From Longimicrobiales bacterium (lineage in GTDB: Bacteria > Gemmatimonadota > Gemmatimonadetes > Longimicrobiales > Gaopeijiaceae), in the NCBI GenBank assembly GCA_029245345.1, contig JAQWPM010000021.1:62001-126000 (forward strand): a DNA stretch of 64,000 nucleotides. Reading direction: 5' to 3'. Below the pieces are notes generated by a model. That model ran no database searches. It was not told the DNA's origin and worked only from the letters and a program-made list of their open reading frames with translations. Shown in pieces: positions 44,954-54,057 of the stretch (position 1 is the stretch's first letter; the number at the start of each line of letters is the position of its first letter). A program made the translations under genes and the position numbers.

Positions 44954-46201
44954 ATGCAGACCCGTACTAAGGTCATTATCGGAGTCATCGTCGTCGCCGT
45001 TCTCGGCACGGCGGCAGCCCTCTCCGCTACCCGCGGGAACGACCGCGGCGCCGAAGTCCGAATGGAAGAGATCGAAGCCCGCGATCTCGTCGAGATCGCT
45101 ACGGCTAGCGGAAACATCCGTGCTCGGCGCACCGTCGACGTAAGCTCGGATGTCTCGGCAAAGGTCGCGGAACTCCTCGTCAAAGAAGGTGACGACGTGG
45201 TCCGAGGACAGGTTCTTCTACGCCTCGATCCCGACCAGTACCAAGCTTCGCTGTCAAGAAACGAGGCGTCGATGGCTCAGGCGCAGGCCCAAATGGCCTC
45301 CCAGCAGGCCAACATGCTTCGTTCCCAGCGTGATCTAGACCGACTTCTGAACCTCCGGGCGAGGGACTCGCTCTTAGTGAGCGGGCAGCAGGTCGATGAC
45401 GCGCACACGAATGTCGACGTCGCAGAGGCCAACCTCACATCCGCTGGGCACGGTGTGGCACAGGCGCGAGCTGCAGTTGATGAGGCCAAAGAGCAGCTGT
45501 CAAAGACGATCTTCACCGCCCCCATGGACGGGAAGATCACACGCCTCAATATCGAAGAGGGCGAGACCGTCATGATCGGGACGATGAACAACCCGGGAAG
45601 TCTGGTCCTCACGATCTCTGACCTCTCCGTCATGGAGGTTGTGGTGCAGGTCGACGAGACGGATGTGCCCGCAATCGCCCTCGGCGATAGCACAACAATC
45701 CGTATCGATGCCTTTCCAGGCGACGAGTTCATTGGGCGTGTCACGGAGATCGGCAACTCCGCGATCAACCCTCCGTCTCAACAGGCCGCAGGCCAGCAGG
45801 CTGCGATCGACTTCGAAGTCGTCATCACTCTCGATGGGACGGACATCGGGCTGCGGCCCGACCTCTCAGCTACGGCAGACATCGTGACAGAGATGCGCGT
45901 CGGGGTGGTTGCAGTGCCGATCATCGCGCTCACGGTCCGAGAAGAGGAACGTGATTCCAGCGTAACGGCCGATGAGGACGAGCCGCTCGAAGACATCGAC
46001 GGAGTCTTCGTTGTCATCGAAGGTGTGGTCTCCTTCATTCAAGTTGAGTACGGCATCGCCGGTCAGGAGTACTTCGAAATCATCTCCGGCGTCAATGTGG
46101 GTGACACCGTGGTTGCGGGCCCGTATCAGAGAATTCGTCAGCTTCGTGACGGTGATGCCGTCAAGTCGTCTGAGGAGTCCGACGATAACAACAACAACTA
46201 G
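44954..46201 (+). CDS. MacA/HlyD-type periplasmic adaptor
   Basis: A membrane fusion protein of 415 residues. The N-terminal anchor is VIIGVIVVAVLGTAAAL, and the biotinyl-lipoyl half motifs are VSAKVAELLVKEGDDVVRGQ and FTAPMDGKITRLNIEEGE. They flank a coiled-coil hairpin of about 95 residues (Ala/Gln/Asp-rich). Beta-barrel and membrane-proximal domains follow, and the end is an unusual SSEESDDNNNN tail. The layout is that of MacA-like adaptors that couple ABC permeases to TolC. It lies 15 bases after the TolC-like gene. Confidence 0.93.
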   Translation: MQTRTKVIIGVIVVAVLGTAAALSATRGNDRGAEVRMEEIEARDLVEIATASGNIRARRTVDVSSDVSAKVAELLVKEGDDVVRGQVLLRLDPDQYQASLSRNEASMAQAQAQMASQQANMLRSQRDLDRLLNLRARDSLLVSGQQVDDAHTNVDVAEANLTSAGHGVAQARAAVDEAKEQLSKTIFTAPMDGKITRLNIEEGETVMIGTMNNPGSLVLTISDLSVMEVVVQVDETDVPAIALGDSTTIRIDAFPGDEFIGRVTEIGNSAINPPSQQAAGQQAAIDFEVVITLDGTDIGLRPDLSATADIVTEMRVGVVAVPIIALTVREEERDSSVTADEDEPLEDIDGVFVVIEGVVSFIQVEYGIAGQEYFEIISGVNVGDTVVAGPYQRIRQLRDGDAVKSSEESDDNNNN

Positions 46202-46220
46202 AACGACGGGCTAACTGACT

Positions 46221-47462
46221 ATGCACCTTTGGGAGGGCGTCGCCCTGGCGATGCATCAGATCCGGAGCGAGAAGATGAAGAGCTTCTTCAGCCTCCTGGG
46301 TGTGATCATGGGCGTCATGTTCCTCATCGTCGTCGTGACGATCGTCGAAGGACTCGACCAATACGTGCGTGTGGAAGTGACCTCCCAGGTCTTCGGGATC
46401 AACACGGTCACAGTCCGCCGATGGGGCGAGTCAGGAGTCGACAACGATCGCGAAGCATGGCGGGCACGGTTGCGGGCGCCACGACTCCGTTATGAAGACG
46501 CCGAAGCCATCCGTGAACGTCTTACCATTCCCGCGTTGATCGGGGTCGAGAGCGACACGAACGCATCGGCCGTTGCGGACAACGGCCGCACAGCGACCGG
46601 GGTTAACGTGGTCGGCGCCAGCATCGAGATATTCGAAATCCGTGACCTGAACGTGAGTCGTGGCCGGATTTTCAGCGACCTAGAAGCTTCGGCGGGCATT
46701 CCCGTTCTCGTCCTCGGGAAGGAAACTGCCGAGGTCTTGTTCGAGGAAGTCGATCCCCTGGGTCGGGTCGTTCGACTCAGAGGATTCCCCTATCGAGTGA
46801 TCGGGGTCCTCGAAGAGCGAGGCTCTTTGTTCGGTCAGTCCCTCGACAATTTTGCGGTGGCCCCGGCGCGGTCACCGATTCAATCGATCACTAACCCACG
46901 CGGTGTGATCGACGAGATCATCGTGCAGACCCTGGATCCAGACCAGATCAGAGAAGCTCAGGCGGAACTCGAAGGCATCATGCGGACGCGGCGTCAACTG
47001 CACCCGAGCGAGCCGAACAATTTTGCGGTCGAGACGGCGGACGACGCGATCAGTTTCTGGGACAACATCTCTAAGATCTTGTTCACCGCCCTACCCGGCC
47101 TAGTCGCGATTTCACTCGTTGTGGGTGGCATCGTGATCATGAACATCATGCTGGTGTCCGTGATGGAACGTACCCGCGAGATCGGCGTCAGAAAGGCGCT
47201 GGGGGCACGGCGTCGAGATATTCTGACCCAGGTCCTCATAGAGTCGACAACGCTGTCCACCGCAGGGGCGATCTTGGGAGTAGCCATGGGGGTCATGCTC
47301 GCCATGTTGGTGGCGGCGATTTCGCCGATGCCTGCCGCGGTCAGCGCGAAGTGGATTGTGATCGGGGTAACCCTCGGCATGTCCGTCGGGATCATGGCCG
47401 GGGTCTACCCCGCCACGCAGGCTTCTAAGCTCGATCCCGTGGATGCGCTCCGCTATGAGTGA
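46221..47462 (+). CDS. MacB-type ABC exporter permease (no ATPase domain)
   Basis: The 413 residues have the MacB layout: an N-terminal span (SFFSLLGVIMGVMFLIVVVTI), a periplasmic MacB_PCD domain of about 230 residues, and a C-terminal FtsX core with three spans and VMERTREIGVRKALGARRRD. It ends DPVDALRYE. The ATPase domain of classical MacB is absent and no ABC ATPase gene is in the operon. It is the first of two permeases that overlap by 8 bases and could form a heterodimer. Confidence 0.93.
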   Translation: MHLWEGVALAMHQIRSEKMKSFFSLLGVIMGVMFLIVVVTIVEGLDQYVRVEVTSQVFGINTVTVRRWGESGVDNDREAWRARLRAPRLRYEDAEAIRERLTIPALIGVESDTNASAVADNGRTATGVNVVGASIEIFEIRDLNVSRGRIFSDLEASAGIPVLVLGKETAEVLFEEVDPLGRVVRLRGFPYRVIGVLEERGSLFGQSLDNFAVAPARSPIQSITNPRGVIDEIIVQTLDPDQIREAQAELEGIMRTRRQLHPSEPNNFAVETADDAISFWDNISKILFTALPGLVAISLVVGGIVIMNIMLVSVMERTREIGVRKALGARRRDILTQVLIESTTLSTAGAILGVAMGVMLAMLVAAISPMPAAVSAKWIVIGVTLGMSVGIMAGVYPATQASKLDPVDALRYE

Positions 47463-48744
47463 TCGGTCGGGGCAGCGGGGCGCTTCGGGCATGACGGCGC
47501 TGGGCGAGGGCCTCATCATCGCCTTCGATGCCATGAGAGCCAATACGATCCGCTCGGCGCTCACCATCTTGGGCGTGGCGGTTGGTGTATCGGTCGTGGT
47601 TGCACTCTCCGCACTCATCACTGGGATTCGCAGCAGCGTCATGGAGGCCTTCGAGTCCGGTGGACCGAACAACTTCCTGGTCATGCGCTTCGACTTCACA
47701 GCCGTGCGAATCTCGGACGACGGTAACAACCGGCCTCCCTGGTGGAACAAGCCGCAACTGGAGGCGTCTGAGGCCCGTCGCTTGGACCAATTGCCCTCCA
47801 TCGAGGCTGCAATGTTCAACTTCGGATTCCAGATCGACTTGGATTACGAGGGCCATGAGGTGCGCAATGTTCAGTCTTCCGCGTCTGATGCGGGCTGGCC
47901 TGCCTATCAGACCGGAGACTTTATCGCGGGGCGTGACTTTACACCTACCGAGGTGGACCAGAACCGGGCTGTAGTGGTCGTGTCCGCCGAGCTGGCCCTA
48001 GAGCTCTTCGGTGAACGCGATCCTATCGGCCGTCGCATCCGGATGCTGAATGTGTTCCGGGGCACGCAGGAGCCGTTCACGGTCATTGGGGTGTACCAAC
48101 TGAAAGACAACATCTTCACGAGCGCAATCAAGCACTGGACTGTAGTCCCGTGGACCGCGGCCAGCCGGCGATTACGACAGTCCATGTGGCAGGCTCAGAT
48201 CCAGGTCGTGCCGAAAGACTCGGTATCCATGTCGCGGGCACAGGACGACGTGATGGCGGCGTTACGCAGAATGCGAAGTCTGGGGCCGAGGGATGAGAAC
48301 AACTTCGCTCTGCTGGCGAGCGCTCAGATCCTTGATCTGTTCAACCAACTCACGGCTGTGTTCTTCCTCGTGATGCTCGCTCTCTCTTCGGCGGGTCTCC
48401 TGGTGGGTGGAGTGGGCGTCATCGGGATCATGCTCATCAGCGTGACGGAGCGAACTCGAGAGATCGGGATTCGAAAAGCCCTCGGAGCGACGAGACGTGA
48501 GATCCTCTGGCAATTCCTTGTGGAAGCTTCCGCGCTCACCGCGGTCGGGGCCATGGTAGGGATGCTTATGGGATGGGGTCTGGCGTCAGGAGTGGCGGCC
48601 TGGACTCCCCTGCCCGCAAAAATCCCCCTGTGGGCTGTATTTGCAGCCCTCGGCATGGCTTCGTTCACAGGGATGTTGTTCGGCCTCCTGCCCGCCATGC
48701 GGGCGAGTCGACTTGATCCCGTAGACGCTCTGAGATACGAATGA
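47455..48744 (+). CDS. Second MacB-type ABC exporter permease
   Basis: The same architecture as its neighbour: an N-terminal span ALTILGVAVGVSVVVALSAL, a periplasmic domain of about 240 residues, an FtsX core with VTERTREIGIRKALGATRRE, and the same end DPVDALRYE. 429 residues from ATG 47455, inside the stop region of the first permease. The shared C-terminus points to an old tandem duplication with strong divergence in the periplasmic part. Confidence 0.93.
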   Translation: MSDRSGQRGASGMTALGEGLIIAFDAMRANTIRSALTILGVAVGVSVVVALSALITGIRSSVMEAFESGGPNNFLVMRFDFTAVRISDDGNNRPPWWNKPQLEASEARRLDQLPSIEAAMFNFGFQIDLDYEGHEVRNVQSSASDAGWPAYQTGDFIAGRDFTPTEVDQNRAVVVVSAELALELFGERDPIGRRIRMLNVFRGTQEPFTVIGVYQLKDNIFTSAIKHWTVVPWTAASRRLRQSMWQAQIQVVPKDSVSMSRAQDDVMAALRRMRSLGPRDENNFALLASAQILDLFNQLTAVFFLVMLALSSAGLLVGGVGVIGIMLISVTERTREIGIRKALGATRREILWQFLVEASALTAVGAMVGMLMGWGLASGVAAWTPLPAKIPLWAVFAALGMASFTGMLFGLLPAMRASRLDPVDALRYE

Positions 48745-49466
48745 CAGCTCCGTTGGACGTCCTGGCGATCATGGCCCACCCGGACGATGCGGAACTCCTC
48801 TGTGGAGGCGCCCTGATCAAGAGCGCCGCAGCGGGCCACCGGGTCGGAGTCCTGGACCTCACTGCAGGAGAAATGGGAAGCGCGGGCTCTCCTGAACAAC
48901 GAGCGATCGAGGCAGGCACCGCAGCAGAAATCATGGGGCTCGCTGAACGGCGATGTGCAGGCCTACCCGACTCCGGTCTCGAGAACGACAACGAGGCCCG
49001 CCATGTGGTCGCCGAGCATCTCCGGGCCCTCCGGCCCAGAGTCGTGATCACACACTGGAAGGTCGGCCGCCACCGAGATCACCGGATCACATCGGAGCTC
49101 GTGAGAGATGCATGTTTCTTGAGTGGGCTCAAGAAGCTGGACGTGCCAGGAGATCCGTTCCGGCCTTCAAAACTGGTGTACGCCACCGCGTTCAGAGAAG
49201 ACGCAGGCCCGCCAGACTTCGTGGTCGACGTATCGTCTCATATCGACGCCCGGATGGACGCGATCGCCGCCTACGGTTCTCAGTTCGCGATGGTCCATCA
49301 GGCGGGAGAAGTCTTCCCCGGGGGGACACGCCCACTCGACCAGCAGATCAAGGCGCAGCTCGCGCACTATGGTTCGCTCATTCGGGTCGCCTACGGCGAA
49401 CCCTACCGCGTCGATGAGACCCTAGAGGTCGAAGACGTTGCCGCCCTCGGCGTCTCGACCTTCTAG
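48741..49466 (+). CDS. BshB1-type PIG-L deacetylase
   Basis: A zinc-dependent LmbE/PIG-L deacetylase with AHPDDAELLCGG (metal ligands His, Asp and Asp), LTAGEMGSAGSPEQRAIEA, and the catalytic/metal HWKVGRHRDHRITSEL. The arrangement matches BshB1, which deacetylates GlcNAc-malate in bacillithiol synthesis. 241 residues, full length. It overlaps the second permease by ATGA. bshA and bshC are not in the window, so the pathway itself is inferred. Confidence 0.85.
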   Translation: MTAPLDVLAIMAHPDDAELLCGGALIKSAAAGHRVGVLDLTAGEMGSAGSPEQRAIEAGTAAEIMGLAERRCAGLPDSGLENDNEARHVVAEHLRALRPRVVITHWKVGRHRDHRITSELVRDACFLSGLKKLDVPGDPFRPSKLVYATAFREDAGPPDFVVDVSSHIDARMDAIAAYGSQFAMVHQAGEVFPGGTRPLDQQIKAQLAHYGSLIRVAYGEPYRVDETLEVEDVAALGVSTF

Positions 49467-49614
49467 GTCTGGTGGACTAGGGTCGACAGACGACCTCGAG
49501 GAGCACGCGTCGCCACGAAGGGGTATCGACTCCGCGAACTCGCACGGCCCTCGCTTCCGCGACACCGCCCGCACACAACCAGGGCCAAAGCCACATCCCG
49601 ATCTCAGGAGGAAG

Positions 49615-49833
49615 ATGTCCGATCGGATCTCCAGACCTGCGATGGACCCATACTTCGGGCGCGTCTTGAACCGGTGGATCCGCCACCAACTGAAGGGGCT
49701 CCCCTTCGCTTACCTGGCCCACGTGTACGACACGTCCTCCGAAGACCGTACCGTGAACGGTCGACCGGAAGCACTTGGGTTGCCCGTCGGGAAACGGTGG
49801 AGAGAAGTGCATCCGATTGGGACTCCGGGCTGA
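49615..49833 (+). CDS. Possible 72-residue orphan protein
   Basis: The 445-base gap 49467-49911 has one candidate gene: ATG 49615 preceded by AGGAGG at 3 bases, encoding MSDRISRPAMDPYFGRVLNR onward and ending near HPIGTPG. It has a basic/aromatic first half (FGRVLNRWIRHQLKGLPFAYL) and no known motif. The minus strand is also open here, so coding is uncertain. The rest of the gap (49467-49614 and 49834-49911) shows only a 10-bp palindrome TAGGTACCTA (49867-49876) before the desulfurase gene. Confidence 0.35.
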   Translation: MSDRISRPAMDPYFGRVLNRWIRHQLKGLPFAYLAHVYDTSSEDRTVNGRPEALGLPVGKRWREVHPIGTPG

Positions 49834-49911
49834 GGCGGTACGGTCCAAGGTCGGCGTCGATTAACTTAGGTACCTACGTTTCTCCAGCAACTCGCTCTGC
49901 CCAAGCCACAG

Positions 49912-51075
49912 ATGATGGATCCGGTATATCTCGACTACGCGGCGACCACACCCGTTAGGGCAGAGGTCCGGGAGGCGATGCTCCCACTTTTGACGGAGAC
50001 GTTTGGGAATCCGTCCAGCCCGCACCGTTGGGGCCGCAAGGCCGCTGAAGCCCTCTCGGACGCCCGGGCGACCGCTGCGCAGGCCCTCGGGGCCACCCCC
50101 GCAGAGATCTTCTTTACGAGGGGAGGCACGGAGTCGGACAATTTGGCTGTACTGGGAAGCACACGGGCTCTGGCCGACGAAGGCCAGATCCCGACCCTCA
50201 TTGTTACCTCGGTGGAGCACCACGCAGTTCACGACGCTGCGGAGAAGGCGGAAAGCGCGGGACAGCTCCGGAGAGTGGTCCTCGACGTCTCCCCCGAGGG
50301 GACCGTCGATATGGATCGACTCGATGAAGTACTCGCCGAGGGGCACTGCGTCGTCTCCGCCATGTGGGTCAACAACGAAACCGGAATCGTCCTTCCGATC
50401 CCTGAGATGGTCGATCGTGTATCTGCGGCAGGAGGCACGATGCATTCCGATGCAGTCCAAGCGTTCGGGAAACTTCCCGTATCAGTGGACGCAGTGCCCA
50501 TCGACCTACTGTCTGTGACAGGTCACAAGATCTACGGCCCCAAGGGGACAGGACTGCTCTTCGTTCGTGCGGGCACTAAGATCTCGCCTCTGCTCTTTGG
50601 CGGAGGCCAGGAACGTGCCCTGCGTCCAGGCACGGAGGACGTGGCGGGCGCGGTCGGCCTCGCCACGGCGATGCGGCTTGGGGTCGATGAGCAGGGAGAT
50701 CTAAGCGCGCGCCTCCACGCGCTCCAGAGTCATCTTGAGACCAGGGTCACGAAGCTGGTACCCCACGTGCGAATCAATGGCGGCATGGCTCAGCGCGGTC
50801 CGCACGTCAGCAGCTTCGGCGTACCGGGCGTCGACGGACAACAGCTTCTGATGGCTCTCGACCTAGAGGGGATCGCAGTCTCTGGCGGGTCCGCTTGTGC
50901 GAGTGGCAGCACAGGTGGCAGCCACGTGATCGCCGCGCTTTACGGGGACGACGACCCGACCGCGACGGTACGCTTTTCGCTCGGCCGGCTCAGTACGAAG
51001 GAAGAACTCGACCGGGCTGCGACGACGTTCGCAGCGGTCGTGGAGCGACTCCGGGGCCTCGGAGCACCCGCATGA
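49912..51075 (+). CDS. Cysteine desulfurase (NifS/IscS family)
   Basis: This PLP enzyme frees sulfur from cysteine as a persulfide. It has YLDYAATTPVRAEV, EHHAV, WVNNETG, the PLP lysine Lys206 in SVTGHKIYGPKG, and the active Cys329 in SGGSACASGS. The loop before the Cys is short, as in the NifS/DndA-like group used with MnmA. 387 residues; two adjacent ATG codons (49912, 49915). It overlaps mnmA by ATGA, so its persulfide most likely feeds tRNA thiolation. Confidence 0.94.
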   Translation: MMDPVYLDYAATTPVRAEVREAMLPLLTETFGNPSSPHRWGRKAAEALSDARATAAQALGATPAEIFFTRGGTESDNLAVLGSTRALADEGQIPTLIVTSVEHHAVHDAAEKAESAGQLRRVVLDVSPEGTVDMDRLDEVLAEGHCVVSAMWVNNETGIVLPIPEMVDRVSAAGGTMHSDAVQAFGKLPVSVDAVPIDLLSVTGHKIYGPKGTGLLFVRAGTKISPLLFGGGQERALRPGTEDVAGAVGLATAMRLGVDEQGDLSARLHALQSHLETRVTKLVPHVRINGGMAQRGPHVSSFGVPGVDGQQLLMALDLEGIAVSGGSACASGSTGGSHVIAALYGDDDPTATVRFSLGRLSTKEELDRAATTFAAVVERLRGLGAPA

Positions 51076-52163
51076 GCAGGGTACTCGTTGCCATGTCGGG
51101 CGGTGTCGATTCTTCGGTCGCCGCTGCGCTCCTCGTCGAAGAGGGTCACGATGTCATCGGGGTAACGATGAAGACCTTCTGCTACGACGGAACCCCTGCG
51201 CACTCCAAGACCTGTTGTGGACTCGATGGAATTATGGACGCCAAACGGGTCGCTGCTGCACTCGATATTCCGCACTACGTATTCGATGTGGAGGAAGACT
51301 TCACAAGGGATGTCATCGACGACTTCGTCTCTGAGTATGCCGTGGGGCGAACTCCGAACCCATGCGTCAGTTGCAACAGCAATACGAAGTTCCCTGAGCT
51401 CCTGGAGCGCGGGCGTGCTCTGGGCTGCGATCAAATCGCTTCCGGCCACTACGTGCGCGTGCAGCACGGCGACAACGGGTCATCCCTACTCCGAGGCCTA
51501 GACCCGGACAAGGACCAGTCGTACTTCCTCTGGGCTATGCCACGAGAGATGCTTCCAAAGCTCCTCTTCCCCGTCGGAGAACTCACCAAAGCCGAAGTGC
51601 GCGATCGAGCCCGAACGTTGGAGCTTGTCACAGCGGAAAAGCCGGAATCCCAAGAGATCTGCTTCGTGCCGTCGGGGAACTACCGCGACCTGCTCGAAAA
51701 GAGACTCGTGGCGACCCACCCCGCCCTTCTACCCGGTCCCATCGTTCGGCGGAACGGAGACGTGGTGGGTGAACATCACGGGTACGCAGGCTTCACGGTC
51801 GGGCAACGGAAAGGGCTCGGTGGGGGGTTTCCTGAGCCTCTATTCGTGCTGGAAGTACGAGCCGAGACGCGTGAGGTCGTAGTGGGAACCCACGAAGAGC
51901 TGTATGAGGACGTCGTAGAAATCGCTGGACTCAATTGGCTACAAGAAGCTCCCGAAGCTGGCTCCATCGTCCACGTGCAAATGCGATACCGTGCGCCCGC
52001 GGCTTCCGGGACAGTGGAGCGGCTGGACGACACGCTGATCATCGCCCTCTGTGAACCGTTCGCGGCCATCACACCTGGACAGTCGGCCGTCATATTCGAC
52101 GACGAAGAGCGCGTTCTTGGTGGAGGCCGAGTCAGCAGGGCCTACACTCGAACCACGGCGTAG
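51072..52163 (+). CDS. mnmA: tRNA-uridine 2-sulfurtransferase
   Basis: MnmA puts sulfur on U34 of Glu, Gln and Lys tRNAs. It has the PP-loop MSGGVDSSVAAALL (8-21), the catalytic pair Cys101 in CVSCNSNTKF and Cys197 in SQEICFVPSGNY, GHYVRV, and the end FAAITPGQSAVIFDDE. 363 residues from ATG 51072, which overlaps the desulfurase stop; an open frame upstream is not used. Confidence 0.95.
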   Translation: MSRVLVAMSGGVDSSVAAALLVEEGHDVIGVTMKTFCYDGTPAHSKTCCGLDGIMDAKRVAAALDIPHYVFDVEEDFTRDVIDDFVSEYAVGRTPNPCVSCNSNTKFPELLERGRALGCDQIASGHYVRVQHGDNGSSLLRGLDPDKDQSYFLWAMPREMLPKLLFPVGELTKAEVRDRARTLELVTAEKPESQEICFVPSGNYRDLLEKRLVATHPALLPGPIVRRNGDVVGEHHGYAGFTVGQRKGLGGGFPEPLFVLEVRAETREVVVGTHEELYEDVVEIAGLNWLQEAPEAGSIVHVQMRYRAPAASGTVERLDDTLIIALCEPFAAITPGQSAVIFDDEERVLGGGRVSRAYTRTTA

Positions 52164-52189
52164 CCCTACTCCTGGGTGCAGCAAACGGC

Positions 52190-53305
52190 CTAGTGCTTCA
52201 GGCCCGTCGCCTCCGCGAATTCTTCCATGGCTTGGCGTTCATCGTCGCTGAGTTCGTCGGGGACCTCGACGAAGACCTCTACCAACTGATCCCCTCTCCG
52301 TTCACCTTTTTCAACGCCTTGTCCGCGAACGCGAAATTTGGTGCCGGACTGAGTACCCTTCGGCACTCTGAGGACGACCTTCTTGCCGCTCACGGTGCGG
52401 ACCCGAACCTTCGATCCCAACGTGGCCTGCACGATGTTGATCGGGACACTGACGTGGATATCCAGGCCATCACGCTTGAAGAAGCGGTGCGACTTCACCT
52501 TGTAGGTGAGAATCAGGTCACCGGCGGCGCCTCCGCTCTTGCCGCGCTCACCCTGCCCTGACAGACGGACCTTCGATCCCGTATCCACACCCGTCGGGAC
52601 ATTGATCTGCAGTTTGCGTTGCTGCCGCACCGTCCCGCGACCTGTACATGACCCGCAGGGGGTCTCGGGAATCATCGCTCGCCCGAAACATGCGGGACAC
52701 GGTCTTTTAACCGCAAAACCGCCTTGTCCGAACGACACATGTCCAGTGCCTTTGCATTCAGCGCAAGTCCGAAGGTCGGTGCCGGGCTTGGCCCCGGCGC
52801 CCCCACAGGTGGCGCAGTCCTCGGTGATCGAGACGTCGACTGAGACTTTCCCGCCACGGACCGCCGTAAGGAACGGGATCTCGACGACATACTCGACGTT
52901 GGGTCCCTTCGCTCGGCCCCTCTGAGGAGCTTCTGGGCCCTTCTTGCCAATGTTGTCGAAGAGAGAGCTAAAGAGATCCGAAATGTTGCCGAAACCACCC
53001 TGAAGGTCTTCGAAAGACAATCCAGGGTCGGCACCCACTCCTCCAGGCCCTGGGCGCCGCGTGCTTCCGAGGCCGAACGAGCCCAAACGCCGCATCTGAT
53101 CGTACTGCTTCCGCTTCGCGGGATTACTCAGGACAGCATAGGCCTCACCAATGCCCTTGAAACGCTCAGATGCTTTGGTATCACCTTGGTTGGCATCAGG
53201 GTGGTACTTCTTGGCGAGCTTCCGATACGCCTTCTTGACTTCATCGGGTGTGGCTTTTTCATCCACACCCAAGATCTTGTAGAAGTCCTTCTTCGGCGCC
53301 GCCAT
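52190..53305 (-). CDS. dnaJ: Chaperone DnaJ
   Basis: An Hsp40 co-chaperone of DnaK. It has the J domain with [20 protein letters not shown] and the HPD triad in KKYHPDANQ, a Gly-rich linker, and four zinc CxxC repeats ([28 protein letters not shown]). The two client-binding beta domains end in [15 protein letters not shown]. 371 residues, normal. It lies 8 bases after grpE. dnaK and hrcA are not in the window. Confidence 0.96.
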   Translation of the reverse strand: MAAPKKDFYKILGVDEKATPDEVKKAYRKLAKKYHPDANQGDTKASERFKGIGEAYAVLSNPAKRKQYDQMRRLGSFGLGSTRRPGPGGVGADPGLSFEDLQGGFGNISDLFSSLFDNIGKKGPEAPQRGRAKGPNVEYVVEIPFLTAVRGGKVSVDVSITEDCATCGGAGAKPGTDLRTCAECKGTGHVSFGQGGFAVKRPCPACFGRAMIPETPCGSCTGRGTVRQQRKLQINVPTGVDTGSKVRLSGQGERGKSGGAAGDLILTYKVKSHRFFKRDGLDIHVSVPINIVQATLGSKVRVRTVSGKKVVLRVPKGTQSGTKFRVRGQGVEKGERRGDQLVEVFVEVPDELSDDERQAMEEFAEATGLKH

Positions 53306-53313
53306 ACCTGCCC

Positions 53314-53997
53314 CTACCCGTGCTTGTGGACACTCACCCGGGCAGGCCGGACGAGAATACCCTTAAGCGAGTAGCCCTTCTGGAAGACGGCTGCCACCGT
53401 GTCATCTAGGGTCTCATCATCGGTTGGCACACGCATCATCGCTTCCATCCGCTCAGGATCGAAAGCCTCCCCAACCGGGTCGAGCATTTCCACGCCGACA
53501 TCGGTAATTTCCCGCACGAACTTCTTCTCGACCAGATCGATGCCCTCCATAATGGCCTCGACCGTCGCGTTACTAAGGTCCAACTCTGCGACCCGATGAA
53601 GATCGTCCAAGACGCTGAGGAAACCCCCGACCAGGTCTGAACGGGCCCTCGACCACGCCTCGAGTTTCTCTTGTTCCGTACGCCGACGGAAGTTGTTGAA
53701 CTCCGCCGCGAGCCGCAGGTGGCGGTCATTCAGAGCCGCGTAGTCGCCCTTCAGGGCGTCGAGCTCCGATTCGGGCTCCGAATCGTCTACATACGCGTCA
53801 GCTGTCTCCGCGCCATCGTCGTCTTCAGATGCCTCGTTGGCTGCCACTGGACCAATGTCGTCTCCAGCCTCGAAATCAACCGCATCGCCATCCACGACGT
53901 CACCGTCAGGGGCTCCACCGGTCTGTTCTACATCTTCGGCCATCGCGTCCGTCACATCTCCCTCCGACGTGTCCTGCTGGGATACAGAATCCATCAT
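53314..53997 (-). CDS. grpE: Nucleotide exchange factor GrpE
   Basis: The exchange factor for DnaK. It has the GrpE helix [16 protein letters not shown] and, in the C-terminal beta domain, [20 protein letters not shown] and [19 protein letters not shown]. Its N-terminal 75 residues are very acidic and disordered (runs of Asp, Glu and Ala), longer than usual. 227 residues; two adjacent ATG codons at the start. No CIRCE-like inverted repeat was found upstream. Confidence 0.94.
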   Translation of the reverse strand: MMDSVSQQDTSEGDVTDAMAEDVEQTGGAPDGDVVDGDAVDFEAGDDIGPVAANEASEDDDGAETADAYVDDSEPESELDALKGDYAALNDRHLRLAAEFNNFRRRTEQEKLEAWSRARSDLVGGFLSVLDDLHRVAELDLSNATVEAIMEGIDLVEKKFVREITDVGVEMLDPVGEAFDPERMEAMMRVPTDDETLDDTVAAVFQKGYSLKGILVRPARVSVHKHG

Positions 53998-54057
53998 CGT
54001 TTTGTTCTTCTGAGTTCAAGCTGCGGCGTAGAAGATACTACAGGCAGGCGGCGGCGT

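Noticed and set aside
53998-54057. CIRCE element upstream of grpE
   Set aside because: The short gap holds no TTAGCACTC-N9-GAGTGCTAA-like repeat.
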